This document shows positions 24,801 through 37,691 of a DNA stretch of 64,000 nucleotides, one piece after another; within the stretch, counting starts at the first letter, position 1, and each line of letters starts with the position of its first letter. Location: contig RHPI01002823.1 of assembly GCA_009103225.1 (NCBI GenBank), forward strand, positions 611,322-675,321, in the 5' to 3' direction. The position numbers were made by a program, and so were the translations under genes. Source of the stretch: Chlorokybus atmophyticus. Lineage: Eukaryota; Streptophyta; Chlorokybophyceae; Chlorokybales; Chlorokybaceae. The notes under the pieces were generated by a model. The model was not told where the DNA came from, ran no database searches, and was given only the letters and a program-made list of their open reading frames with translations.

Positions 24801-27800
24801 AACACGAGCACACAACACCTTACCAGAAAGGACTTCGCCCAGGCGACTTCTGTAGTCGATGCGCAGCCGCGGCAAAAAGGCCTCGTGGACAAATTTCTCA
24901 ATGAATTCTCGCAGTATTGGAAAGGGCCGCGGAGCAGAAGCAGCGCTGCTGTCTTTGGAGTTTGTGTTGTTGTTGCTGTTGTTACTTGACAGGGACAGGA
25001 ATCCGTCCATCTGGTCAACAAACTGCCAGACACATGCCAGGCACACTGAGACCCAAACAAAGGGCTCTCCGTCCTTGAAAATTGTGTGTGTGTAAGTGCG
25101 CGCACGGGCACGCAGGTGTATGTCTATATGCATAAGTGCGTGTGTGGGGGTGTACGTGCGTAGGGACACCTGTGCCTGCGCATGTGCACACGTGCACATG
25201 CACACACACATGCACACAGATTTTTCTCATGCCTGGATGACTGGGCGGTAAACTGCGGCAGTCAAGTACGGCCCTCCTTCAAACAAAAACGCATACACGC
25301 CGTCCGCAATGCCACCAGCACCTCCTCTTTGCGGCGTACCATCTCGCGGCGACATCGGTCTGCACAAGACAGTGGGGATACCTCTTTCATCAATACGCCA
25401 CTCTTGTCATGACAGCACAGCTCAGACCAAGGTTGTTTGCGTTACCCTGTAGGTGATGAAGCCGAATTTTGAGTGGCAACCGAAGTGCGAGTCTGAAAAT
25501 GGAACGATAACTGCGCTTCCGACATTGAGTCCTTGAGGGGAGGCCCTGTTCACAACAAAAACAACAACAGCATGTTTTTGTGTGGTTGTTGTAATGCTCT
25601 CTGCTGTCATGTTGGCACTGACATTGCGTGCATGCGCTGAGACAACAACCTGCAAGGCTGAAGCTTGCAAAGAGCTTGCTTTGAGACTTGAGCGTGGCGG
25701 CCGGGGCCGTGGAGAGGGGCGGGGCCGTGCCCACGGACGCCTGCAGAATGGCACACAGAAGAGCCTTGCACTCCTCTTGCACACAGGCCCACACCTGTAC
25801 GCACACGTGCCATGCAGACATGTGTCAATGCGTTTGTGTTGTTACCATCACATGTTGTGGTGTAGGCAACATGTGGTAGGTCCAGCATACACACCTGGCC
25901 CACGCTGTACATTGCACTGATGGCAGCTTGGCTCTCGGGACTGCCAGCTCGTGCGAGCATTTGCTGGTACACAGCCTGATTGCAAAAGCACATGTGTTGG
26001 GTTGAGCAAGGTTGAATTGAGTACAACAGTGCATATGTGGTTTTTTGGTACCTTATGGTGGGCGAGTGTGGTTGCGCACACTGCAAATACCGCGCGAAGG
26101 ACGCGCTGCACGCCCTGCGTCGATGCGCTGTTGGCAATGGCGGCAGCCGCGGCCGCTGCAGCAGTCTGGGGAGTGCCTGCGCACGCACGCGAACACTGTG
26201 CAAATACATCAACCTAAACATGGGTAGAGATGTCATGAACTGAACAGAAAATGCATGTGAGCAAGATTCACAGAGGACAAGCCATATGATGAAAAACATG
26301 GATATCAGGCTCAACGCATATTTGCAACTGCAAACCCGCACCCAAGCATCTATGCATGCACACCTGCATGCACGCGACTAATACCCTTTCAACCCAGCAC
26401 CACGCATGCTATGACTATGTTCTCAGACCTGAGACACATCACCAACCCACCCAATCCCCTTCGATGCGCAGCACCTATTTTGGAGGCCATCATCTTGCTA
26501 GGCGGTGTGGACCCCGGCGTCCCGCCGTTCTCCTGCGTCAGTGCTGCCGCGGCGGCGCCCTTGACGAGGGCGCGCACCTCCTCGCGCGCGCGCTGGCCAC
26601 CGAGCACGGCCGCCGCGTCCTGCAACCTCCCCAGACGCGCCAGGCACTCAATCAACGCACGGGCGTAGCGGGCGCCGTCGGACTCGGTACTCCGTTTCTG
26701 CTCAATCTATGCAAACCAACAACCGTGCATGGATCATCTACTAGACAGACCAACGAGTGCGCGTGTGTATGCAACCATGCGCGTGCGTGCGTGCGGCATC
26801 ATGATGTTAACACTGCTGCGCACCACAAAGTCGTCAAGTTCGGCGCCAGCGAGCCAGGGAGGAACGATGGTGTTGGCGTTATTGTTGTCATTGCGCTTGT
26901 CTGCTTCAGTGCTGCTCGTGTTCAGGTCGGCGCCGTTTGGAAAGTCAGCCAGGCTGCTTGTTCTTCGCTTTGCTGGCGTTGGCCTGACAGAACAAGCAAA
27001 TAGTACAAAGGCCATAAACGTATTATCGCACTGATATACGAGACTGCCCTTACACAAACTAATGATAAGCATGTGCATGTGAGCATCAGGCATGAGAGTC
27101 CCACCTTCCTGCAGCATCCTGTGTGCGTGTTGTTTTCGTGAAGTCCCCTTCCAACGCCATTGTATTACTGCACAACACAACAAGCCCCTAAAAGTTGGAT
27201 GTGTGCTTTGCAGGATGTGTGCTTTGCACAAGCACAAGTGAGAGCAAAACGAATACCTGTAGGAGCTGCGTAGGTACAGGTGGTTTTGCAGCTCATCAAT
27301 GATTCTGTCATGCATTGTGCTTCGCGCCACCTCAAGCTCCTCGTACAAGTCCCGTAAAGCACCAACCTTCACATTGCAAAGCAGCACTTACACACTCACA
27401 CACACGGGCGCACACGCATATGACAGACTGGAGCATCAAGCAGAGGTTGCACGTGACAACTCATACTTGCTCGAGACCGTTCCGCTCAATCTGCGCGCAC
27501 GCTGACAGAAGTGTAGTCACAGCAGCGTAAAACTTCTCTTCACTGATCAACTTTTCAACCTTTTCCGGCATCTGCAAACACTCGGAATTGACGTTGGTGT
27601 TGTCTTTGTATACAAACAGCATATGAGAAGAAACAAAGGCGCTACAGCAGAAGTTTGTAATACTTGTGAGACGCTGGCGATGCTGTCCAGTAGCCGCAGC
27701 ATGTCTTTCAGCATGACAGACTGGTACCACTGCTGCTGCAACTGTGGATGTGTCTGCACCGCCTGCATACATAGCCACAAAACATTGGCACAACAAAGCA

Positions 27801-29075
27801 ACATTACAGGTATCGTGTCATCACACTGAAAGCATACCTGCGTCAAACGCTTTGCTTCTTGAAGACGCGTGCGCGTAGCCTTCAATCGCTCAGCATTCTC
27901 GGTAAACAGCTTGAGAATCTGCAAACAATATGTCAACGTGCATATTGCTCAACCACATGCAATGACACCTAGTTTTTGACATTTGCGTAAGCGTGTCAAC
28001 CTGATCAACCAGTCAAGTACTATGCAAAGCAGTACCAATGAGAAGTTATGTATGGCGCGGTTAAAGCCGTTGTGACCCGTGCGAACAATGTCGTCAATAG
28101 TGTTTTCAACGGTGTCGCGCCACTGCTTCAGCTGCGAGAGCGCCTTGTCCGGAGCGGGTGAGTTCAGCAGCTCCAACACATGCGGGAGTGTGTCGAAGCT
28201 GACGCATGTACACAACACGCAATGAGTGTTGTGACAAGCTGTCCGCAAGGGCTTGTTGCAATGCTAGAAGTGTTGAACGTGCCAGTTGCATCCGAAATTG
28301 ACCAATAAGTCAAAACATAATTACAAATCAAACATAACTTAGACATAATGTGGACACTCACCGGGGTTCCTTGAAAGCGGCTGGGAGGGTGGCGAGCTGC
28401 TGAGCAACGGCCTGTGTGGCATGATGGCTAAACATTCCATTGCATTGGTGAGTATGTTTGTGCAACTGTCACCCCTGACTGTTTGGCAAAGTAACAACAA
28501 TCATGCCATGCATACTCAACGAAGTGGCTTGTAAACACGGTGCGAAATCGATGCAGCTTGGTGCGTGTACTTCAGGTTGTCCACAAACGCATTACATAGG
28601 TCGCACCTTTTTCTTCAGAGTGAACGTGTTACGCGTCTAAACAGTATGACCAAATGCACTTAACACATGCAGTTGACATGCACATCCTTGCTTGCTTGCT
28701 TTCTTGCTTGGCGCATCTCAAGCATTTGTGTTTCACATTACTTGTTAGCTAAGACTGGTGAAACTCAACCAGATGAGGAGTGCTTAACTTTTGAACACAG
28801 TGTTATCAGCTTCAATTGCTACCAGTGGTGACTCTTGCCCAGTGCTATATGCACCAATGCAAGTAAGGCAGCGAGCATACCTCCCAGTCAGGCCCGCCTC
28901 CTCCTCCTCCTCCATGTGAGGAGTTGGATGCGGCAGCGGGGGCGTGCTTCTCCTTGTGCTTCTCCTGCTGCTTGGGATGCTTCACGGTCAGCTGCTGCTG
29001 CTTTTGCACCTGAGCTGCTGGTAGAGGCGGCTTGCCTGTTGCAGCTGACGCCGCAGCTGGCTTGCGCGCAGCCAT
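21852..29075 (-). CDS. SEC8: exocyst subunit SEC8/EXOC4
   Basis: Twenty-five minus-strand exons join in phase: 29075-28881, 28411-28362, 28198-28036, 27918-27838, 27762-27664, 27571-27467, 27366-27257, 26983-26824, 26706-26475, 26176-26052, 25975-25895, 25794-25650, 25545-25446, 25359-25233, 25022-24824, 24749-24637, 24163-23989, 23879-23854, 23664-23588, 23504-23327, 22958-22794, 22713-22570, 22496-22395, 22299-22225 and 22097-21852. The product is 1090 residues (human 974). SEC8 is a core subunit of the octameric exocyst that tethers secretory vesicles to the plasma membrane. The N-terminal coiled coil shows the family pattern (FNRAIHNFS...LFTENAERLKATRTRLQEAK, MPEKVEKLISEEKFYAAV, LRDLYEELEVARSTMHDRII, ELQNHLYLRSS). 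The C-terminal helices align with EXOC4 through CRNCTALQQ and VRSYYSLLSLSASDLLDWL. The exon ending 25233 uses a possible GC donor. Exon 8's end and exons 18-20 are the least certain. Confidence 0.92.
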
Positions 29076-31744
29076 GCTGGTTGCAGCATGCGTGTGAAGC
29101 AACTAAGCAAGCTAGCAAGCTCCACCTTCAACCCTTAAGCTGAGGCGCCTTCACACATGTACGCATCCATGAAGTCATCGTCGTCGCCACCGCCGCTTCC
29201 ATGATTTGCCACGTGGCCCAGTCAGGCGCAGCTCAGCTAGGTTGTCAGCATTGTGGTGGTTGGTGGTGGTGGTGGCGAGGGTGGAACGGTTGGCTTTGTG
29301 GAGGCTGAACGGTTGAATCGTCGGCAGCAGTGCATGCGCACACGCACCTCGCCGACATCTAGCGCTTGCACTGTGCAAGTTGCACACATTGCTCACTAAC
29401 TGTTGCCTGGATGGGGTTGTGCGGCTAGAGCGCTTAGCTGATTGTTGTTGTGTTGCTGCTGATCCATATAATGTGACCATCATGTTGTGTTTGGCGCCCG
29501 TATACTACGCCAAGTCATGTGTGTTATTGAATGTTTCTGGTTCTGTCCTTCGTGCTGCAGGAGATGCTTTGCCTGGCAACACGAAAGAGTCTAGCAGCAC
29601 GCTTTGTCTGCTTGCTTGCTGAAGAAGGATAGGAAGCGCATTGCAAGACGATCAACTCAATCAGATAAGCAAGTGACAAGTAAGGACCCCTGTCATTGCT
29701 GCCCTCGAGCTGCCATTTTCTCTCATGCGAGTACTCACTTGGTCCTGCCAGCAGCGTAGTTGCCTTTGGATTGCACCCAATGGTAGCCAACAATATGTGA
29801 CATGATCTCGATCACGGGTGCGTGCATTGCACACCCAAGTGGTAAAGTGGCATTGTGTCCTTACAAGCAACAAGCGGCTTGCGGCAGCCACGCAGCTTGC
29901 TGGGACGACTACAACGCACTCAATTCAACGCGTTGGGTGTGTTGATGTGTGCGCGCATGTCCAACCTGACTCCTTCTGCTGTGCACATCTATTGCTTGTG
30001 TTTGTGTGTCATACTACTTCTTCATACAACATATTATTGGAGATCTCGCTAAACGCAACTTTGTGCATGTTCCTCACATGTGGTTGATTTTAATGGTTTG
30101 GCTTTGCCTGTGTCTGCTTTGCTCTTGCCGGCGGGTCGTGCCCCCCGCCAGACAGCAGTGGCAACTAAGTCACGACCTTGAAACCAAGGTCAAACCCAAC
30201 GCGCGCTGCTATCCGCCATTGCGCTCTGCGCATACACCAGACGCTGCATGTGCGTGTGTGTCCTACAGATACATGCACACACAGTCACACGTGCGCACGT
30301 ACACGCATGCATGCTTGCATGCATAAACACTCAACCACTGCTCACACAATTGTGTCATGTGCGGCCGGGAACGGCTGTGCGCATGTGTACAATAAACATG
30401 CGCGTGTACGTTGGGAGTGGGGGTTGCGTTGAGAGTGGGGGTAGGAAGCGTGCGCACGAGCACGTGCGTGCGTGTGCGTGTGCGTGTGTACAGGGGCAGG
30501 CACGCGCGCCCTCCACTCTCACTCCCACACCTTTATCTTTAGCATTAATCCCTTCAACAACTCCCTCTCCCTCCCCTGGATCGACGCCCCAAGTCGCCTG
30601 TAAAAGCCCCGAGTTAAGGGGTTAGTAGAGTTAGTAGTAGTCAGGGGGCACCCTAGCTGCAGGTGTCTCTGTAAAGCTAATCGCCGTGCCTGCGCATGCA
30701 AGAAGCCTTTGATCACATTGTGGGTTCACTTTGTGGGGCAGTGCCGAGCGAGGGTGAAGTTGTTAATGTGATGTTGCTTGTGTTATTGTTGCTGTTGTTG
30801 TTGTTGTTTGAATTGTGGTCACACAAGCCAGCCAATGTGACAACACGCAACAAGCACGTGTCTCATGTAGGCATCACAAAGCACAAGAGTTGTGTTGTCA
30901 TAAACTTCTTCCCCATAGTGTGTCCACTGAGAGACTCCAACCATGGCTAGAGTCGCATGGGCAATCCCCTAATTACGAGGGCTGCTAGATGATGATGAAT
31001 AATGACGCGCTCGTATGAAGCGGACATCACTACCGAGTCGACATACTGCGCGTTCAAGGTTGGCAACCAACCCGCCAAGCACCCGGATGGTAACTGGACG
31101 AAGACCTCTTCTTGTGGCAGAAACCGTTAAATATGCTCGGGCAAGTGATGTGGATCTATGCGTGCGTGTGCGTACGTGCGTGTGTGCATGCACATATATG
31201 TGTACGCGTTTTAAGCAGCAGCAGCAAGCAGAGCATAACAAGGCAACACACAAACAAGCAAGCAAGTACATGTTTGTACATGTTTGTACAATTGTCGTTG
31301 GGTGGAGGCTCCACCCTTCCACCCCCACCGTCGTAAATTTTACACGGTGACTGACCGCAGACTGAGGAACTGACGAGTGTTTGAGCCTACCTGAGCCTGC
31401 CTGCCGCTGCTTAATATGTCACTTTTGGACTGTCGGGTTTGCCGTTGGCTAATGTGGACTGACGCAGTCGGCCGCAGGCCGAAAATGGTTGTTAGTGGCA
31501 TTAATCGGCCGATAGTTGTCAACAGCTTACCTATGGTCGATGTGCATCAACGGCTGTTAGCCCGTAGTTACGGACAGTTGACAGCAATAGCCGGCAGTTT
31601 TATTGCCGTTACACTGATGTGTATATGTGACCCTTATCGTTTAAAAAAAGTTGACAATTCTTGCCGGCACGCAGCAGACAGTTTAGTGCAGTGACCTTAT
31701 GTTGCCTGTCGTTGGCAAGCAATGACCTCTGACATATCAATCCA
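29076..31744. other. intergenic region upstream of SEC8
   Basis: No convincing gene was found. Alternating purine-pyrimidine tracts occur at 30245-30325 and 30440-30500. A 42-codon frame at 31002-31130 (+) and a minus frame ending KIKVWE near 30519 look protein-like but lack partners. The first few hundred bases may hold the SEC8 promoter. Confidence 0.35.
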
Positions 31745-32300
31745 TTATGCAAAAACGGCTACTTCGTCCTTCAGCTTAAATGTCAGCACCTCACCGTGCA
31801 CGCGCATGCGCTTGATGGTCGCTTTGAGAGTGACCTCCTGCATTTGGTAATGCTATAAAAGAGGCGTGCTACTAGAGAACTAGCCCTTTAGCATAGGCAT
31901 GCTTACCTTGTCTTCCACTTGGTCGCACTCCGCCAGGCAGACAGATAGCCTGCCGCGCTGCTCTTAATTCTCTCTGACCAACATGGCAATCTGCAAGCAT
32001 ACGGCTTGGTTGCCGCTGGAAACAATCAAGAAGGTTATGGATTACCTGTTCGCGATACTCCGCAGCTTCTCTTTTGTAACTTGTGAGCTCCCGCAAGTAG
32101 AAATAGGCTGTGCATTACCGAAATTGGCTATTCATGTGCATGAGCAATGAGGCTGCGCAAGTGGTATTGACAGTGTATCTCATGAGCAGGATGGATGAGG
32201 CTGTGCATGTGTAAGATAAAAGAACTCTAGCATACGGCAATGCATTGTGACCCACCTTGGTTATGCCAGTTTTATTTGATCCCTTCAATTTCGTCGCCAT
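31745..32300 (-). pseudogene. small four-exon charged/coiled-coil gene with an in-frame TAA
   Basis: Minus exons 32300-32256 (MATKLKGSNKTGITK), 32087-32046 (LTSYKREAAEYREQ), 31990-31907 and 31837-31745 join at phase 0 with GTGGGT/GTAATC/GTAAGC donors and AG acceptors. They end TLKATIKRMRVHGEVLTF...AVFA and stop at 31745. The total is 88 codons. Codon 9 of exon 3 is TAA (IAMLVREN, stop, EQRGRLSVCLAE), although splice sites and frame are kept on both sides. Either one base has changed and the gene is newly dead, or the exon is skipped or misjoined. I do not recognise the family. Confidence 0.5.
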
Positions 32301-32836
32301 AGTCGCAGCTGCTGGTGGGTCAAATGTTTTTAGAGGTAGTATTGTGGTGCGCCTTCTCCCACTCGGAGGGGAAGCCCTATAAGATAACGCCCAAGTCACT
32401 GCTGTCATTGGCTGTGCCCTTTGTAGGCATGGTGGGGTTTGACAACAAGGACACCCCACCGGCACCCTGCCCGCCCTGTGCGAACATGGGCTTCATCCCC
32501 GACTTCAACCACAATGAGCACTACGCCCCTGGCAGCACCGCCAACAACTGTGCAAACGCCGCATATACCCGGCATCACCCCCCTGGAAGGCATAGCTTGG
32601 CGAAGCCATCAATAGTGTTTTCATGCGCAGGGCTAGCATTAACAGCACTTGTCAATAGTACGAATTGCCATTGCGATTGTACGAAGATACCATTTTCATG
32701 GTACGCTTTGCCGGCAAAAACATCTTCGTACCATTGAAACGGTACAATCAAAAAAAGTTATGCATGCTCACCCCACCCTGACGTGCAATGGCTTGATCGT
32801 ACCATAATAATGCAAGGGTAGTGGCGGCGGCGGCAA

Positions 32837-32867
<31 letters not shown>

Positions 32868-33171
32868 GCGTGTTGCTGAATATGACGATGCAGGTTACAT
32901 TGGCGACACCTGTGTCACGTTCGTAGTTAGCTATGTGAGTCTTTGTCCATAATGCCACATGCGCTTCGTCACACGCAACTCGGTAAACATGCACATTATT
33001 AGCAGCAGGGTGAGTAAGCAAATCAAGCTATATGTCGGCTAGCGTCCATTACAGTATGATGCAAGTCATGTTAAACTGAGGACATCGATCCGTGATGCGC
33101 ACATGCTTGATGCTGAAGGACCCGTTTAGGAGACACACGCACACGCACATCAGCAAGAGGAGGAGGAGGAA
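32301..33171. other. spacer with GGC-rich repeat
   Basis: Positions 32820-32870 are a GGC/GGT triplet run. A plus-strand frame around 32350-32600 (FVGMVGFDNKDTPPAPCPPC) looks protein-like and may be a remnant of the transposase gene's 5' region, but it has no motif. Confidence 0.3.
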
Positions 33172-36037
33172 TTGAACAAGGGCTTTTTATGTGTGTGTGT
33201 GCCAAAGAAACTTGCAGCACGCCAACCTGGAAGTGGAGGCGTCCCTTTGCACGCGTCTGAATCTAGATGGTATGGCTTGGAGCATGCTTTTGCAATGGCA
33301 TTCGTGCAGTACAACAATGGTCAAGGCCTGTCGGCCTCCGAGATGGGGCGGATCATCAAAGTGCATCCGAAATGCACATTTCCATATGGAAGAGCTCCAA
33401 TGGGAGAGGTGTGCATGTGGCTAGCTACCTTCGGACCACAATTGCTTTCCCTCAGTCTGAGATGTGTTCATGGTGTGCGGTGCATGTGCTCTAATCCAAC
33501 CATTAGAGCCATGCCACATTCACGAGTGTGCTGCCGTATCAGAACTACATGACGGCTGACCTGCGCAAGCCTGGAGACATTAAGGATTAAAACATCAGAG
33601 TCACATATATGCCGGCCAAGGTCTGTGAAATGCAGTATGTAATATGAGGCCAGCATGGTTGTTTATGCTCTTGGTTGTAGCAGGTATGGTTCGCGCGGTT
33701 GTATGGCAATCCACATGCTGATAATGGCTTTCAACCGATACAGTGGTGACGAGCACACCTTTGGCCATCCTTCCACGGGTAAAAGGTGGAAGGATGTCAA
33801 GGAGGATCTGAGGAGAGATGTGGGGGAAGCGTCCTACTTGGCGCTTGCCATTCTGTACGGTGACAAGACCACGCCAGACAATGCGGGCAAGCGCTCTGGC
33901 TACCCTCTGATGGCATCGCTTGCCAACTACAGTTGGGACATGTATGCTAGCAACATGGGGGTTGTTATGACAGCGCTTCTGCCGGTGGTTCACGCTGTGG
34001 CAGGGCATCCCACCTGGGCGCAAGGCAAGGAATGATTCTCAATTTAAAACATGAGATTTTGCGTGACGCTGTGGATTTAGTGTTGGGGGATGTGAAGCGG
34101 GCGAGTTGGAAAGGTCTACAGCTCATCGATCCAAATGGCATCAAGCGTCGTGTGTTTCCCGCACTTGCCAACTATATCAGCGACTTGCAGGTTGTGGGCA
34201 TGGTTGTAACCGTATGCAGCCTGGCGGCAAATAATGCATGAAAGATGTTGTCAATGGCGCATTATGGATTGTCGTGTTGCAGGAGACTACCATACTCGCA
34301 CGCGCTGTGTTGGGCAACCAAAGATGACATCCTTGTGATGTTTGTCTCGTCACCAAATCAAAACTGTTAAAGATGGATCAGGACGCGGACTTTAAAACTG
34401 AGGCTTTCCACACACCAGCATTACAGAATCTGCGGGCGGATCTGAAGAACGGTGTGAAGAATGCACGCCAGACAGCTAAGGCTTTCAAAGAGCAGCACTC
34501 CATGCATGTCGAGGAGGTAATGGTTAAAGTGCCAGCATGGTTCGTGAAGATGAATGCCTTTCCCTGTAACCAGGCAATGTGGTTTGGCGACAGAATGCAC
34601 TGTGGGGTTGGTGACAGTTGCGGGTGACTGCTATTCACGCCTTGCCCCTGACGCAATGCATGTGCTGGGAGGCATCATTAACCACTTGCTTGCTGCTGTG
34701 TACGACGCTCCAAACAAATGCATGCGTCCATTCATGAGACATGTTCTGCAGACCAGTACATCTATGGTGTTGCTTTTGTTTTAAACACAAAAGGCAACGA
34801 CACGTGCTCACTTGCAGATGTGCATAGGCCGAATGCATGCAAGACTCTACAGGTTTCACACTTCAAGGCACCTTCAAGCACAGTAGATTTGTTCCTGTCC
34901 GACTACTCCTTTTAGGTGGTGGAGAAAGTGGCGGTGCTGCAGCTACTGCATGCTCTTACAGACGGTTTGCTGTTTGACGGTGAGGGCAACTGTTTCTTCT
35001 CAGTTGCTGCAGCATTGCTGGCCCAGTGGAACAAGAAGTTGCTCAAGGCGCATGAACACACAAAAGAGACCCTGACCGCAGCCGACAACGAGCTGGCTAT
35101 CTTCAAGTCTGCAGTGTTTCATCCGCTGTTGTCATTATATTCTACACAGAAGTCTGGTTGGAAGATCGAGAAGTTGCATTAGCTCACTCATTTAGGTCAG
35201 CAATTATCAGCAATGGACATCCAAATTGGTTAAGCGCCAACCGCATGGTGCAGATTCACGCCCAAAATATCAGATAATGGGCGCGTGGTGGCAACGACCA
35301 GGATTACCAAGCGCGCATCCTGAAGGCATGGAGCTGTGCGGAATATGCAAGAGAGGATGGAATGGTCGTGGATCCCGAGATGCGAGTGATCAAGGCGCAG
35401 GCGCCGCAGCAATGCTGTAATGTAATGGAGAAGACGGAAAAATTGCTACGGATTGATGCGCTTATGAGGAGGAAGTCCAGCCCGTAATGGAGCGGTTCTG
35501 CGCGTAGTCGCCAAGTCGTCGTGACGATGCCATTTTCCGACAAGCTGCCTGCCACCCTGGACAGCTGGTTGAGGAGGGAACAACTGGAGTTGGTCAATGG
35601 GTGGCGTGCTGTTCGTGTGATAAACGAAGGCGCAGCGGTGTACATGACATCAGGAGTTAGCATGGCGCGCGCTGCTGGAATGTTCTATGGGCGGCCTTTG
35701 TTCTCTGCCTTTATGCTGGAAGGTGATGAGGATGGTGTGAACGTGACGTGATGGTGTGGGGTGATAACGGCGAGCACATGTGGAAAGAGGTCGTACTTAT
35801 CCGCTGGTTCATGGTGTTGGACGTCCAGAGCGACACAAAATGCATTGCTCTGGAATGGGAAAAGCGTCGACGGGTCCACATCTCGATGGCGTGACTTTGG
35901 AGCAAGTACAAGGCATTATCCAGCTGCTCCCCATGTTTGACAAGGACAGCGCCTGTGTACAAGAGGGCAAGTATTGGGGGAATGTTCATTGCACTGCACC
36001 ACGTGACACATGTACTCGTCTCATTACTCTGAGCTAG
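33172..36037 (+). pseudogene. decayed Plavaka-like (CACTA superfamily) transposase
   Basis: Fragments in order follow the Plavaka/TNP-like transposase layout known mainly from fungi. They are an N-terminal helix region (AFAMAFVQYNNGQGLSASEM), the conserved block around the first catalytic Asp (AILYGDKTTPDNAG, then YPLMASLANYSWD), GIKRRVFPALANYISDLQ, and LAPDAMHVLGGIINHLL (the usual LHQ/H-x-x-GxFKDH block). Next come a C-terminal helix part (FDGEGNCFFSVAAALLAQW) and the terminal region RWFMVLDVQSDTKCIALEW with GVTLEQVQGIIQLLPMFDKD. Several frameshifts and stops interrupt it (for example TAA near 35275 and frame changes near 34025, 34630 and 35180), so it is inactive unless heavily spliced. It converges with the methyltransferase pseudogene 160 bases away. 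Confidence 0.65.
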
Positions 36038-36762
36038 GAGCACAGCAGTCAGCTAGGCATTGCTAATGGATTGTTAAAACTTTTGCATGTGGACGTGTAC
36101 AATATTGGGCCGCTATCACTGCACCACTGTTACTACAATTAAATGTTGAATCAATTACTTCAAAGTGTGGAATTAAGCCTCACTATTGTGCACCACACTT
36201 AAGCCTCATGGTTCCATGACACAGGAGGGTAGTCACAGCGCATATCCATTGTTTCAAGCATGAGACGCCCTATGCACTCCGCCATTGCGGGAGGAACTGC
36301 ATTTGCTATGGTAGCGGCCGAGGTCATCCATATCACTGCCAGCGCTATTGCCATGCAAAAATTCCGCCGCTGGTGCTTGGGAGGCCATAGACCGGGTACA
36401 TCTGCTGTGGCGCGTTTGTGGTCACAATTGTCTTTTTCGAGCTAGCGAAAATGTGCACTGAGAGCAAACCTACCGCCTTGCCCGCGTGTAAGCAGTGTGC
36501 TGGTGGGGTAGCCACCACTGGTTGTGTCTCTAACAGCCGGGGTCGGAAGGTTGATAGCCCAAGCATCGTGCTACGAAGTAACAAATTGAGTATAAATGAA
36601 GAGGCTGCTACGGGCACATTCTCAATCACAAACTTGACCTGGCTTGCAAGCAGCAGTTGTTGGACGAGCTGTAGCATATCTTGGTGTCTTTAAGATGTGC
36701 CATGTGCCGCCCGTTAAGGTGCTGGGATGGCACCTGAATAGGTCTGGCACACCGATTAACGT

Positions 36763-37560
36763 AAAAGAACCATGAATGGTCCGTACCTTTAAACCGGGAT
36801 TTCCTCCTGCTAACAAGATTAGCGGACCTTATATGGTCGGACTGTTATTGACAGTTGGACCATGCATGATGCATGGTCCAAAACTCACGTGAACGGTCCC
36901 ATGTTTGTTTTGAGGTCGCACCATGTATGGCCCCGTCAATTTTGATCGCGTTTGACCACGTAGCGTCCGGACAGCGGACCAGGGACCGAATCGTAGAATT
37001 GCAAAATTTCAATCATCATTGGTCCGGTCAGCGGACTACAAAACAAAACATTTATACTTCATAATTGGAATTTGAGAGTGAATGCACTAAAAGTGGCTTG
37101 ATCTTGAGCCGACGGCACCGGCCACACCCGCCACACTCGCCTTTTTGCGCATGAGGCCGCGGCGTTTTTAAAATGATTAGCCAAGAATACATGCGTCAAC
37201 TAGAGAATTGAATGCAGTGCCTTTAGTTAACATGTTAACTTTGTACAAACACGACGCCCTAACCACTAAGCTATAAGTGCATGTACGGGTAGGGACGACG
37301 AAATAGTTGCATTATATAGTTTGCAACGTGCTGACGGCCGCTTGGCGATTGTCGATTGATATGCCCTTAGGCCTGAGCCCATGCAGTGCATGCCATAAAC
37401 ATGCATAAGCTGTACCAGTAATGCTTTAAGCAATTTCGAAAATGAATGGACAGTCGTAACTCAACGGTTGCGAGGGTAATTAAAATACAACATTCGTATA
37501 AAAGGGCTCAGCCCGGGGCTGTCCCAATGTGCCGGTAATTTTTGTTAGGGGCTGTCAATA
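36763..37560. repeat. arm shared, inverted, with 42060-42860
   Basis: This arm and the right part of the element at 40603-42868 are diverged reverse complements over several hundred bases. Shared landmarks in the same order include CACGTGAACGGTCCCATG, GGTCGCACCATG, AGCGGACCAGGGAC, GGTCCGGTCAGCGGAC, GAGGCCGCGGCGT, CCCTAACCACTA, ACGGCCGCTTGGCGA and GCTGTACCAGTA. Confidence 0.85.
37185..37285 (-). repeat. tRNA-derived block (SINE-like head)
   Basis: On the minus strand TAGCTTAGTGGTTAGGGCG is a canonical tRNA D-arm/A box, followed about 50 bases later by a worn B box (GCATTCAATTCTC). The anticodon arm does not fold properly, so it is a derivative rather than a working tRNA gene. Confidence 0.5.
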
Positions 37561-37691
37561 ACAGGCCGTTTTTGATTAATAAAATTGCATCCATACACAG
37601 ATGATCACAACAAAAAATGCAAACATAGATGTATACATGTATGCATGTGGATATATATATGTATATATATACATGTGTATATATATATACA

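Noticed and set aside
26356-27003. 215-codon plus ORF
   Set aside because: Antisense shadow of SEC8 exons 8 and 9.
31002-31130. 42-codon plus ORF with protein-like composition
   Set aside because: Too short, without splice context or homology that I can recognise; kept only as a note in the intergenic entry.
31745-32300. Reassigned TAA codon (as in some ulvophyte algae)
   Set aside because: BRO1, SEC8 and the unknown minus-strand gene end in TAA where homology or frame ends, so TAA is a stop here.
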